Shown in pieces: positions 1 through 11,439 of a stretch of 64,000 nucleotides of DNA. The position numbers were made by a program, and so were the translations under genes. Positions within the stretch are counted from its first letter, which is position 1. Each line of letters opens with the position of its first letter. The DNA lies in assembly GCA_004352715.1 (NCBI GenBank), contig SCFE01000062.1, positions 1,681,185-1,745,184 of the forward strand, written 5' to 3'. The DNA comes from Hofstenia miamia (Eukaryota; Xenacoelomorpha; Acoela). The notes beneath the pieces are model-generated. The model did not search any database. It was not told the origin of the DNA and saw only the letters and a list, made by a program, of their open reading frames with translations.

Positions 1-97
1 GAGCGAATGTCACGTCTAAACACCCAAAACACGCTACATTCAACCACTCAAGTAGAGAATGTCGCGTGTTTTGGGTGTTTAGACGTGACATTCGCTC
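1..97. repeat. Near-perfect hairpin (41-bp inverted arms)
   Basis: Positions 1-41 and 57-97 are inverted copies with one mismatch, leaving a 15-nt loop. The outer 34 nt (1-34 against 64-97) match perfectly and begin GAGCGAATGTCACGTCTAAA. The repeat touches the window edge and may continue upstream. The next bases carry a second small palindrome, AGACATGCATGTCT, at about 107-124. The form suits a foldback MITE or a recent inverted duplication. No coding content. Confidence 0.85.
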
Positions 98-1132
98 ATT
101 AAAAACACAAGACATGCATGTCTCGTGTCACGTGTAAACGGGGTATTAGGAATACTTTATTCCATTTGTTGCAAGCGATTTTTCAAAATTTCTTTCCTTT
201 GCCCTAAATAGCTCCAACCAATGATGGACCTAAGACAAATATCTAGGCCCAAGCCTGACCCAACACAAGAACTTTTATGCACAGGCCTTAAAATGCATTT
301 AAGATATGTTCTAAAACTGACAAATAGCACTAAATACACAAATGTTTCCTATCAGATACGCATTTTACTTCAGTTTATCATTAACTATGTTATTTTTTGA
401 GATTAATTCTTTCCCGAATTTCCCATTTTGCAACATAGGTGCGGCAAAGTGGGATGAAAACCAAAAATCAATATCTGTATTTACAAAGTCTTAAAACATT
501 ACATATGCGCATTACTCTGATATAATTCAGTGCATATACGCTCATACAGCATGTATTTATATGCATTTTGTTAAAATTAAAAGCATTAACACCAGTTATA
601 TGAAAGTAAGCAATTCTCACAAACGTATGTCATCAGTTTCTTATACATTACTGCACAAAATAAGAGTGAGCCTATAAGGAACATACCTCACATTTAGTCC
701 ACTTTTCTTTAGATAATTATGTGGAAAAGCTAATTTTCCATTTTATCCCATTTTTATACTTTCTACATTATGATCATTTTGATACATTTCGGATAAAAAA
801 TATATTCTCACTTTGATTACACATTAATGTTTGCGTATTGAGTAACTTATAAACAGAATGAGCATTCAATTTCTCACACATGGCAGACGGCTACCATATT
901 TCCTAACGTCTCCTTCATCACTAAATCAAGTATTGAGAAAATCTGCAAAAACATCTGGCCACCGCTGGCATGCACTCCAATCTGAAACTTGTTAGCTGTT
1001 TACAGATAGTTAATGGTCACATCAAAGCAGCATATTTTCAGTCAGTTGCTGCAAGTTAATTTCTTACAAATCACCATTTCAAATCACCTTCCCCATCTAT
1101 TATCTATTTTTATCACTTTTACTCTAGCATAA
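98..1132. other. Gene-free AT-rich stretch
   Basis: Only a 60-codon chance ORF is present (157-339, minus strand), with no recognisable domain. No repeat structure was seen. Confidence 0.5.
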
Positions 1133-1466
1133 GATATATATATATATATATATATATNNNNNNNNNNNNNNNNNNNNNNNNNNNNNNNNNNNNNNNNNNN
1201 NNNNNNNNNNNNNNNNNNNNNNNNNNNNNNNNNNNNNNNNNNNNNNNNNNNNNNNNNNNNNNNNNNNNNNNNNNNNNNNNNNNNNNNNNNNNNNNNNNNN
1301 NNNNNNNNNNNNNNNNNNNNNNNNNNNNNNNNNNNNNNNNNNNNNNNNNNNNNNNNNNNNNNNNNNNNNNNNNNNNNNNNNNNNNNNNNNNNNNNNNNNN
1401 NNNNNNNNNNNNNNNNNNNNNNNNNNNNNNNNNNNNNNNNNNNNNNNNNNNNNNNTATATATATAT
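1133..1466. repeat. (TA)n array containing a 298-N gap
   Basis: TA dinucleotides run up to the Ns (1158-1455) and resume after them. The gap probably represents unassembled microsatellite, and open frames read across it are meaningless. Confidence 0.9.
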
Positions 1467-2776
1467 CTAAAAGTGAATTGGACTTGAAGTCAGTGCTTAA
1501 ATTACCAACAAGAAGGAAAAATTCATGATTGAAATACATTTTTATCAATGTTTACATTTTTTATGATGCATCAAATAACCGGGAAGTCTTGTAAACTTTG
1601 ATCATGTTAGCATTCTCTATGAACTAAAAGACAAAGTTGATTGCTGCTGAAAAAAATTATATTTGAAACAAAATACATGACTTAGATGAGAGGTCGCATT
1701 GTATTATATTTATACATATATTTTTTTCAATATATATATATATATATATATATTCGCGCTAAGTACAAGTTTAAAATGTTTCATATTCATTTGCAATTTT
1801 TTTGTGTCTTTCATCTTCATATTGTTTTAAGAAATCGTACAAGCAATTTTAAAATGCTGAAAGATTAAAATGCAAGAAAATACAGAATTAAAAAAACTTC
1901 ATCAAAGAAGGATTTGTTCTAGATTCTATTAGAGAAGAATTTTCTTGTTGACTGCACTTTAACCATAAATCTAAAAATTTGAGACATTTAGTATGCTGTG
2001 TGACATGAAGAAGTCTACTCCGCGTTAACTTTGTACCTATAATTACATATTCACTGAATGACGCACTGCTTTGATTGATATATTTTATCATTTCCTAGCT
2101 GTTATTGAAATATAAGAAGCTTGCTTCAACAGCCCCTATTTATTTTTGTTATCTTACACAGATACGGTAGCAAAAGATTTTTATTGCAAAATATCAACAA
2201 TTGAATTTTTTTTAAAATATATCAAATTTTGAAATGTAAACAACATAAATTTAAGTTTCCATAAAAATATTTGCAAATAGAAGCTTTACAAAGTAAATGG
2301 GTAAATCTGAATTTATAGGAAAATAAACATGGCAATTAATGCAGTAAGCAGAATTCGAAGACATTTTGCAATGACTTAGTGTGATCATATATTTTGGCTG
2401 GAAGACGTAAGCCAGGCGAATTATTATTCAATGTATATCTGAATTTGTGCCTTGACGAGATAACTTGATCAATTTCTAATCTACACTCTATGACTGTGAA
2501 GAATATGAAGGCATTTAGCAGCAGATCGCTTGAAATTCCACTGACTTTTGTATATTACTAAGGTTTCCAAATCGTAACATACATGTCAACAGTCTACTGC
2601 AACAGGTAAAACTTTCAAAAAAATTTCAAATGGTGTCTTGCATCACAATTTATATGAATGTGGAAACAGACAAGGTAACAGTTAACACTATCTACATACA
2701 CCATGTATCTTTTGTATCTAGGGACACAATCATGGAATGAATCAGAATTTTTGTGAATGAAAAAAATATTTGAATA
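1467..2776. other. Gene-free AT-rich stretch with a short (TA)n
   Basis: A (TA)n tract lies at about 1731-1752. Short ORFs here (1686-1868 plus, 1888-2091 minus, 2615-2809 minus) show no known motif. Confidence 0.5.
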
Positions 2777-3576
2777 GAGTTGGTCCTGGGATGTCAGGAT
2801 ATCATACAAAGTTGGAAGAAAATTCTAAGAAATAGTTATTTAATAACTAGTGATCAAATTTTAGGATCCGGTTACTATATTAATATCTTAATGCCGTGTT
2901 TAGGCTGATTATGATAATGACATACAACATTGCTTCAATGTGGATAGAAAAAGCTAAGAAGTCGTGAATTAATTAAAACCGTTTATTAAATTGGTTTGAA
3001 ACTTGGCTGAACCACTTTCTTAAATAGGTTTACATCTAAAAACTTTTAGAATCTTACAACTTTTGTTTTTGCGAAAGTGTTTGGGTTGGGGCCCCGATGT
3101 TAGAATATCATAGAATGTAGTCAGTAAATGCTAAAAACCTTTAAAAAATATATAAGTTTTGTTTTCCTTTATGTTTGAGTTGGTCTTGGGATGCAGGATA
3201 TCATAGAATGTTGATAGAACACTTTAAGAAATCATGAATTATGCAACAACTAGTGATCCTAATGTACGATCAGTTTATTATTTCAATATCGTAATATTGT
3301 AATGAAGTATGTTAATTTGATACATCATTGCTTCAATGTGAGTAGGAAAAAGCTAAAAAAAATAGTGAATTAATAAAAAATTGCTTATTAAATTGGTTTT
3401 AACCTAGGCGGAATCGCTTTTTTTTGCATCTAAAAACTTTTAGAATCATATAGTTTTGTATTTGCCAAATATTTTGGTTCGCGCCGGGATGTCAGGATGT
3501 CATAGAATGTATGTACAAATAATATGAAATCGCGAATTATTAAATAAATTATGATGCAATTGTGAGATTTTTCTTT
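2777..3576. repeat. Degenerate 400-bp tandem repeat, two copies
   Basis: GAGTTGGTC begins at 2777 and again at 3177, exactly 400 bp apart. Other anchors recur at 393-400 bp: ACTAGTGATC (about 2848 and 3248), TTGCTTCAATGTG (about 2930 and 3329) and CATCTAAAAACTTTTAGAAT (about 3034 and 3427). Within each unit a shorter block (GGGATGTCAGGATATCATA-like, then AGAATG) occurs twice, near 2790/3090 and 3190/3485, so the unit is itself compound. Divergence is considerable, and no ORF is conserved between units. Confidence 0.75.
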
Positions 3577-3749
3577 CAAATCAATATCGGAATGCCGAGT
3601 ACTATATATAATATGATATATGTGGTACATGCAAGAGGCGCCGAGAAGCTTCATTATTAGATAATGAATTGAATGTAGTTTATCATAAGAAAATTTACGA
3701 GGTGCCTTGGAGCTGAGAAATTCCTTGTTTTTAACATTATCCTAAAGAG

Positions 3750-4074
3750 GGGGGGGGCAACATGATTAGTCTTTTGACTATAGTCAAAAGGGATATGGTA
3801 CCCCAAAAAGTGACTTTTGCGGTTTACGATTAGTCAAATTTTGAAATAGAAATTGTTCTATTTGAAAATGACTATTAGTCAANNNNNNNNNNNNNNNNNN
3901 NNNNNNNNNNNNNNNNNNNNNNNNNNNNNNNNNNNNNNNNNNNNNNNNNNNNNNNNNNNNNNNNNNNNNNNNNNNNNNNNNNNNNNNNNNNNNNNNNNNN
4001 NNNNNNNNNNNNNNNNNNNNTTGTTCTATTTGAAAATGACTATTAGTCAAAAGACTAACCGTGTGGCACCTCCC
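3750..4074. mobile_element. MITE with 31-bp terminal inverted repeats and internal gap
   Basis: The arms at 3750-3780 and 4044-4074 are inverted copies matching at 26 of 31 positions; the inner 15 bases, TTAGTCTTTTGACTA, are identical. A perfect 20-bp palindrome, CTTTTGACTATAGTCAAAAG, lies at 3771-3790, and ATTAGTCAAA-type words recur inside. A 138-N gap (3883-4020) is flanked by the same 30 bp on both sides (3853-3882 and 4021-4050), so the internal length is uncertain. No coding capacity, so non-autonomous. The superfamily is not resolved because no clear target duplication was found. Confidence 0.75.
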
Positions 4075-5604
4075 AATAGTCAACTTATTGTAATTTTGAA
4101 AGAAAATGCGAATTTTCATTTTAAATAACTTTGCACTTTCATCTTAAATGTCATTGATAAATAAAAAATATAATTAAGATCGTTGCCATTAAGATAGACT
4201 CAAATAAACAACTTGTCGAAATTTATTAGCGTGTTTTTAAACCCAATTCCATTGGAGAGAGAGCTGTTTCAAAGGCTAGTTGATTGCGTAGTTATTTTGA
4301 ATTTTCTATAAAAATTGCAACGTGCTAAGTGTATTAAACGTTTACATAATTCCTTATATGTGCGCTTGTTTATGAGGGATCAATTAACTATACAATACAC
4401 ATTCGTGAGCGTAGAACGTAGAGTATGCGGATTTTGGATGATGTATTATATAGGCCGCATTATGTTGAATTAGTTAAAAAAATTTTGAAGTTTATTTAAA
4501 TTATTAGTTATTATAATAATAATAATAATAGAAATTATTGTGTCATCAACATAGTAAATTAAGATAACTACAAATTATAGTTTCTAACCCTAGCCCTAAC
4601 CCTATCCCTAGGAGATGCAAGCAATACACAAGCATAAAAAGAATCTTTTGCAATTGGGAGAATCGGAGTATTTATTTTGTAGAAATGCCAAGAACAAATT
4701 TTAGAATTTCATTTTTCATTTCTTGTCATAGGAAAACGTCTAAACATGCATGTCTGCCAAATTATTTTTGCTCACACTCTGTGGGCTTGTTCAATAAATG
4801 TAAAAGCACACTAAAGAAGAATTTTTTACCGAACTTTAAAGACAATTATTTGAAAAAATTTTGAGTTGAAAAGTTCTGTTGAAATGGATAAAATTATTTA
4901 AAACAAAATAAAACAAAACTTGATGCTTGAAACTTTAAATTCCCTGTTCCACACATTCTTCTGACTATTGTGAAGCCATTAACAATTATATATGATGCTC
5001 TGCTCAATTTCGTGCAACATGCATGTTACATGAGAACTATAAATATATATGTTCAGCATTGGCAGAATGAGAATTAAACAAAAGTAACAACTCTGAGATT
5101 AATATATTTGTTTGATTTATTGCTACAAGCAAATCTCAATAAAAAACTAATTGATCTTACAACATGCGATGGCTTAGTCTGCATAATTAATTCAACAAGA
5201 AAAAAATGTGAAGATTGAAAAAAAAACTAATATACTAGTAAGTGACCATAGCTATTTGTTCGATTACAAAATACAATAAAAGCAAAAATATGATGATTTA
5301 GAAAATGAACAGTTATTCTTAGAAAAAGAGCAATTTAAAGTTAGAAGTATTTTTGGATTTTTAAGGTGTAAATTAGTAAGATCTAAAATATCAAAATGTT
5401 AAATTTAGAACTATTTATAAAATAGCAGAAGCAGCAAAATGTTTAAATGAAAGGCATCCCTTAGACTTCTGTCACGTGGATGACTTTACGACTGAATTAA
5501 GTTTTGAAAGTATTTTCTTGATAAGTTGGCTTCTCCTGTTTTTATTTTACTATTTGAGATAGATTTCTAATTGGGAAAGTTGCTTACTAGGAAATCTCAG
5601 TTAA
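4075..5604. other. Gene-free AT-rich stretch
   Basis: Contains a short (AAT)n at about 4514-4530 and a telomere-like block at 4584-4610. No convincing coding sequence or element ends were seen. Confidence 0.5.
4584..4610. repeat. Short interstitial telomere-like repeat
   Basis: Four hexamer-like units read CCCTAG, CCCTAA, CCCTAT, CCCTAG, close to the animal telomere unit TTAGGG on the other strand. At 27 bp it may be chance or a healed break. Confidence 0.5.
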
Positions 5605-5612
5605 TTGCAAAC

Positions 5613-6733
5613 TAATGCTGGGGCCGGACAGAATAATCGGCGAGACAGGATAAAATTCAGATCCAGTCAAATCCGGATAAAAGCTATATTAAAAATTGAA
5701 GATTAAAACCTTGAATACATCAACATTATATTCTTCATTAATGTTTGCAGAACAGTAGTGTCATAATAGTAAATTTAAATCTTCATGCATTGGGTCGATT
5801 TTGAAATCTACTCCGTTTAAAACAACCTGCTAATATTTACAATAAAACAACTAATTCAAAAGTTAATTGTATGACGATTGACTGTATTACAAGGACACCT
5901 TTCTATCTCAGCTTGCTGTTCACATGCTTGCTATTTCTGCAACTAGTGTACCTAGTGAAAGATTTTTCTCTTCATAGTATTATCATCAATAAATTTAGAC
6001 TTTGTAAATTTAGCCTCCAAGATAGAAAAAATGTTTAGAACCGCGGATTTCCTCGTTTAACTTTTTAGGTAACTTTCAATAAATATTAAATTTTCTTAAT
6101 AAGTAAGCAAATATACGTTAACACCTCCTAAAATTTTTTACTGGTAAATTTTGCTTAGGAAAATGTTTCAACACAACATATTATTTAAATATAACGAGAT
6201 TACACTACATTGTGCTATTGCATTTATTGCTATTCAATTGGCCAAATACACCGCAGAGCTATAAAGATGAAGCTGATATCTTCATACACACCTGCTGCAA
6301 GTAATGTTAGAAGAGTTGATAAAATACTCTTGCACAAGTCAATTAATGCGCTCGTTAAATCGATGATCCCGCAACATAATAGAAACCTGAGGAGTGCTGA
6401 TATGAGGACAAATCCATACAGGAGAATGTCTGCCTTCATGAATAGAGCAGTAAATATGTACTAGTTGTAATTTTTAATTTATTTGTATTTCTTTTATGAG
6501 TCGGGTAATATTCCCACTCAGTTTAATAAACTTATTCTTATTAATGAGAGGATCTTGTTGATTTTTGCTCATGGTTGCCTTACTGATTACACATCCTTGC
6601 AGAAGTAATACTATATGATAAATATGAGAAGGTGCGAATGAAATGTGACAGTTAATCCGGATAAATTCGGACAGGATAAAATAAATTCAAATCTGGACCG
6701 AGCAGGATAATTTTTGGGTCAAGCTCAGTCCTA
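5613..6733 (+). mobile_element. Decayed hAT transposon with subterminal repeats
   Basis: Both ends carry the same words. Left, 5625-5690, has CCGGACAG, ACAGGATAAAAT and TCCGGATAAA. Right, 6655-6715, has TCCGGATAAA, CGGACAGGATAAAAT and CAGGATAA. A hAT transposase C-terminal relic lies between them at 5896-6060. The flanks TTGCAAAC (5605-5612) and CTGCAAAC (6734-6741) agree at 7 of 8 positions, the length expected for a hAT target duplication. The tips, TAATGCTGGGG and the reverse complement TAGGACTGAG, are similar but diverged. At about 1.1 kb it is internally deleted. Confidence 0.6.
5896..6060 (+). pseudogene. hAT transposase C-terminal dimerisation domain, broken
   Basis: The plus frame starting at 5896 reads LAVHMLAISATSVPSERFFSS before a stop at about 5980. 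ATSVPSERxFSS is the hallmark of the hAT C-terminal dimerisation region. After the stop and a frame change, IINKFRLC and KIEKMF continue the family pattern of a basic-leucine tail. Stops and a frameshift make it non-functional. It sits inside the element defined by matching subterminal repeats at 5613-6733. In the hAT family this domain mediates transposase oligomerisation. The ORF at 6210-6464 within the same element is not recognised. Confidence 0.75.
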
Positions 6734-6924
6734 CTGCAAACACTATGGACGAAAATGAAGTACATGTATTTCATGACAAAAACAATAAAATTAGCGTCAC
6801 CGGAGTTAAACTTATTCGTAATGATGTAATAATATTATTGGATAAAGCTCCTAAATACTATTTCCTAACATTATTATTCGTAGTGAGAAATTTATATTTA
6901 GAAAAAAATTATAACTTAATTAAA

Positions 6925-7080
6925 ATTTTATAGATTTATTGGGGATTCCAAAACTTCCTAAGCTTGTATAATATAATTATATGCACATGGGAAATATTAA
7001 AATGTATATATAGTGCAGCAATGGTTACAGAGCATGCCACAAGTGTGATGTAACTCGCAAATCATCTTTGACAAAGCAAG
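6925..7080 (-). pseudogene. Relic of a class A GPCR, related to the gene at 13047-13967
   Basis: Read on the minus strand from about 7075, the sequence gives FVKDDLRVT, matching FAKDDFRVT at the start of TM6 in the intact receptor. Further on LGSFGIPNKSIKF matches the region GEAWEVPINLKNF before TM7. Nucleotide similarity extends over about 150 bp in the same order and spacing, broken by stops (one falls within TM6) and frame changes. Similarity fades on both sides; the TM1-TM5 part was not found upstream (7081-7300). It is a decayed partial paralogue, which suggests the receptor family once duplicated locally. Confidence 0.65.
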
Positions 7081-8975
7081 TGCTATTGCTAAATTTCATA
7101 TATATTTGTCGGGAGGAAGAAATTTTTGAAAAAATCTTCGAGAGGTCGACTTCTGCTCCTGGGGGTTCAACCCCTTCTAACCCGCATGCATACTACCTGC
7201 GAGACTGCATCGAAAAATTAGACACTGGGCGGGACCAGGACGAATTTCTTTTAATATTTGCTTTTATATTTCTATAATATCTCAATGCAATATTCAATGT
7301 GATTAATAATGACATATTGTAAAACACTTAATCTCATTACGTGACCAAAAATAAATGCAAGAAACTGAGACCAGGGGGATATTTAGGCCTACGTTTTCAG
7401 CCAAGCATTAAGCACAGGAACACAATCAGAAAGTGATTATTCTTATTATGGATCGACACAAATACTTGAGGATATTCAAATGCTATATTTTGCAAATAGG
7501 AATATAGATACACAAAAACTTTTTAATTATTTTGAAAAACAGCTGAATTATTTGCATTCTAAAATTTGGTTACAAAAATTTTAAAACCAAATTCCAAAAA
7601 TCAGGCTTAAAAATATCAACTCGATCACAACTATGAGCTGAATAACTTTCAACCAAAATACTTATGAGAACCTTAACCGATTAAGTAAGGAATTCAAAAT
7701 ACTATTGGATTTAATTTCGGAAATTTAAAATATATGAATAAGAAATGCATGCAAGTGGGAAAGGTAATGAACATATTTGGTCTATTTCCACATTTTTATT
7801 ATTTTCTATGAAGTCAGCATTTTTGCTGATTTGATGTTAAAACTTTCGATTTGAAAAGACTCGTTATTAAACTAGTCGTGTTTCAAAAAACTATGAACAA
7901 TTTATCAAGTGCAATTGAGAACGATTAATACAAGTTAAATATAATATAATTCTCTTCCTCCTATGCGCGACTTTTCTTTATAGCTAAAATCATACTAATA
8001 ACGCTGTTCAAATATTTACTAAAACAGTGTTAGGAAAGTTATATTACGCTTTTTTGCAAAGTTTTCTATTTGTAAATTTTTTAATTGTGAAATTTAGACT
8101 TTACCTGAAATTCTCAAGTTGATTAAAATAATTATGTAACAAATTCATAAAACAGTATTTTATGCAAACTATTTTTCTCTAAGGGTGTTTTAAGTTCGCA
8201 TTCATATTAATATCTCATTTGATGTTACTTTCTTTATGTACATGGCATAATAAGAATTGGCTTACTAATTTGTTAAGAAATTTCAAAATAAAACCATAAT
8301 ATAATAACCAAAAGTAAAATTGTAAATTCTAGGACGCTGGATTATTGTCACACACAACATGTTGTGCTGTGTACACAAACAAGGTTAATTTTCTTACATA
8401 GCACAACACAACATGTGTACGCAACACACAATGGCAAGGCTGTGATTTTCTCATTGATGGGTGTACCTTTCAGCTGCATCGAAACAAATTAAAAGTTTGG
8501 TGCAGTAGTTAGCAGGAAAAGCATATAAAAAAGTCGCCAATATTCTGTATAAAAGTTATGGTTTTGAACACACTGATATATTGGAGATTTTATTTGAAGT
8601 CATCATCCTCGAATGGAGTTAGTTCCATATGAAAATACTTTTTACTCCAAAGGTTGAATATTGAGCAAGATGGCAAACTCCTCACATATCACACCTACTG
8701 TGAAACAAAAAATTTCATGTTTGAAAGTTGTCCAAATATCAATCTGGTGGACTATCCCCAAGTGAAAATTTGGTGAACTGTATTCCTCTAGGCTTATCCA
8801 AATGCTAAGCAACTTAAACCATGAGCTTATAGCAAATTCATTATTACTCCCGTGTTTATATTTGTAAATATGTTCACCCGTTGTCTGTAAATTAAATTGT
8901 ACTGAGTCCAATTTGCATGGAGATTACTTGAGGAATACAGAGAAGTGTGACAGATAGAAGTACTGATAATGGCAA
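7081..8975. other. Gene-free AT-rich stretch
   Basis: No supported gene. A cluster of short inverted words (ACACAACATGTTGTGCTGTG near 8352 and ACAACACAACATGTG near 8404) may be a small foldback. The ORF at 7068-7277 contains a GGTTCAACC word but no tRNA fold. Confidence 0.45.
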
Positions 8976-9585
8976 CACAGGAGCAAGCAATAAGGACAAA
9001 GTGGGTGAAGAGGCGCATAGACAAAAGGGCTGAGGTAGGCGATAATTGTAGGCTATGTAAAAAATAGTTGGAGACAGTGGATCATCTGATAGCAGGGTGT
9101 GAGAAATTGGCACAGAATTAGTATAAGTTCATTCATGATAAGATGGGAAAAATGGTGCACTGGAGCTTGACTGAGGGCATGGGTTAGAAGCAGAAGATAA
9201 ATGGCAACAGCATAAACCACAGGGCGTTATAGAGAATGAGAAGGATAAGATACCGTGGGACTTCAACAGACGAGCATGGTGATAAAAGCACGGATGCCAA
9301 ACATAGTAGGCGAAGAGCAAAGAATTGGAACAGTGTTAGATGCAGCAGTACCAAATAACGGGAATGTAAAAAGCAAGGAGAAAGAGAAGATAGACAAGTA
9401 CAGGAAGATGAAATAGAGACATTATGGACGTTAAGGAAGGTAAAATTAGTTCCGGTAGTAGTTGGAGAATTAAGAAACTGAGCAAGACGCATAAGAAATG
9501 TGTGGAGGATTAGGGACTACCAAAGTGGGGAGGGGCAGTAGTACAGAAGGCAGCACTGTTAGGAACAGTTAGTTCTGAAGCGCTG
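8976..9585 (+). pseudogene. Retrotransposon C-terminal fragment with zinc-binding motif
   Basis: The plus strand reads QEQAIRTKWVKRRID, then NCRLCKK with an in-frame stop, then ETVDHLIAGCEKLAQN and KFIHDKMGKMVHW. This is the C-x2-C ... H-x4-C zinc-binding segment found after the reverse transcriptase domain in a group of animal non-LTR elements. A later piece, PWDFN (about 9260), and the end VQKAALLGT (about 9545-9575) are also typical of that C-terminus. Several stops and frame changes are present and the RT core is missing upstream. A second copy of the zinc segment lies at 45245-45415 on the minus strand. Confidence 0.75.
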
Positions 9586-9589
9586 TAAT

Positions 9590-10640
9590 AATATTTTTTC
9601 ATTCTTTTATTAAATTTTGTTAAATTTGGTGAATTATAGAGAAATTGACTTAGATTGTTCCATTTCTTCGTGGCAATAGATGTAAATGAATGCGGAAATA
9701 TGCTATGCATATTTTTAGTTCGTTTACTAGAAATAATATAATTCTAGGGAATCACGATTATGATAGTATTTATATATTATACATAGCGATTGATAATCAA
9801 TAGCGTTTATGAGAGAACGAATTTCATAATCAATTTTATGTCATGAACGGATACATGCCTTGAATTGAAACAGAGCATTTATACATTTTCCTAAATGAAA
9901 TCTTTTGTTTTGCAGTTAGATTATACAATAGAAAACTACAATATTGAAAATTTGCAAATACAATACATAAATATACCTTCACATGTGTTATACTTCTGCA
10001 CATGACCACAAAGTACAAAAACATCACTTCAGTGCATATTTATTTGAAACAAGTAATGAAAAGAAATAGATGACAAAATTTATCACAAGAGCACAGTTGT
10101 TTTATTGGGAAAAATTAAACTTGGAGCCATCTGCATTTAACGTTTGTTCAATTGATTTTTTATCCACAAACTAAAATATATCATCAAAAATTAATTAAAA
10201 CGCGCACTAATAAAATTTATTTAATGTAGACTGCCTCTTTTTTATATCTTTTGAACATACATTTTTCAAAAGATTTAAGATTTAAAGTTCCTTTAATAGA
10301 GCAATTGGTTCTTATTGACTGATACAGAAAGATTTAATGCAGACTTTTTGCAAATTTTTTACATATGAGCATTCAATTTAAGGCTTAAATCAATCGTGAC
10401 ACCAAGTAAGCGTTTTTCTGGGTCAAGGTTTAATTCATGTGAAATAAAATGGTGGTGACCAAATAAAATCAATCAAGATTTGTTTGTATTAATTAAGAAG
10501 AGATTTGTAAACACCCACTTAAGAACATTCCCAATTTTTTATTTGATAAATCTTGAATGCTTAGTGACGCAGATAATCATTCTTGTGGCCCTTTCATCAA
10601 AATGGCAGAGAAAGCTCAATGGTTTGCTTGAAAATTTATG
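9590..10640 (-). mobile_element. LINE fragment, C-terminal part of ORF2 (CR1/L2-like)
   Basis: Reading on the minus strand: LINTNKS then LILFGHH (about 10500-10445) is the strand after the YADD box, and KRLLGVTIDLSLKLNAHM (about 10420-10370) is the LGVxID box. FANFQYCSFLLYNL (about 9960-9915) and TKKWNNLSQFLYNS (about 9675-9630) are the usual C-terminal blocks. These match the LINE at 23200-26298 (FQYCSFLFTNI; TKLWNNLNREI) block for block, so both belong to one clade. Several stops and frameshifts; the endonuclease and most of the RT are absent. Its 3' end abuts the plus-strand retrotransposon relic at 8976-9585. Confidence 0.75.
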
Positions 10641-11045
10641 GTTTCAACTCTCAGTTAGATAAGTTCTTTTTGGATTCGTGATTTAAAAATTAACAAAGAA
10701 ATTTTTAAATCTGTCACAGAGGGTTGACATTTGAATGAACCCAAAACTCTCATAAATAATCTCTATAAAATCTTAATCAATAATTATAAAATATATATAT
10801 TGATGGTATGTACATTTCGTACCCCTTTGAATCCACCCATGGTCCACGTAAATCACGGCCGTGCACATTGCAGCAGTTTCAAAAAGCAGGAGGCGGATTA
10901 TTAAATCGATATTTTACACCTCATAAAGGCGCTGCAATATTTAATGCATCTTTATAAGATTATAATAAATGACAGCAGACGACAATATCAATATTAATGA
11001 ATCTAAATTACACACAGAGAAACTTGTCATTCAACTGCCTTTGAA

Positions 11046-11123
11046 TTATTCAGTATTTTATTCATAAAAAATGCTGTGCTCCACTTATTCAGTATTTTAT
11101 TCATAAAAAATGCTGTGCTCCAC
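11046..11123. repeat. 39-bp exact tandem duplication
   Basis: The unit beginning TTATTCAGTATTTTATTC occurs at 11046-11084 and again at 11085-11123 with no difference seen. It may be a recent slippage duplication. Confidence 0.85.
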
Positions 11124-11397
11124 TTCGGGTACCGGACTATGATGATAAAACGTATTTGCTCAATTTAAATTTATCTCAGAAGAAATCATGAAGTCTCTGT
11201 GGATGAAAGCATTACATCATTCAGAATTTAAGTACTCTGTAAAAACATTTTTCAAATGTCTGTATTATTCCACCAAGACGTCAAAAGCAACTGAAGTCAA
11301 ACTAGATAAATACAGTGATGCCTGTGAAAATACCATAGCTTCATTAGTCTTTGAGATACAAGATTTTGAAGATGGTTTCATTTTTTTTGCAAAACCC

Positions 11398-11439
<42 letters not shown>

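Noticed and set aside
157-339. Minus-strand 60-codon ORF
   Set aside because: No homology signal known to me; its length is expected by chance.
7150-7190. GGGGGTTCAACCCC resembling a tRNA T arm or a SINE B box
   Set aside because: No acceptor, D or anticodon stem could be folded around it, and no A box was found upstream.
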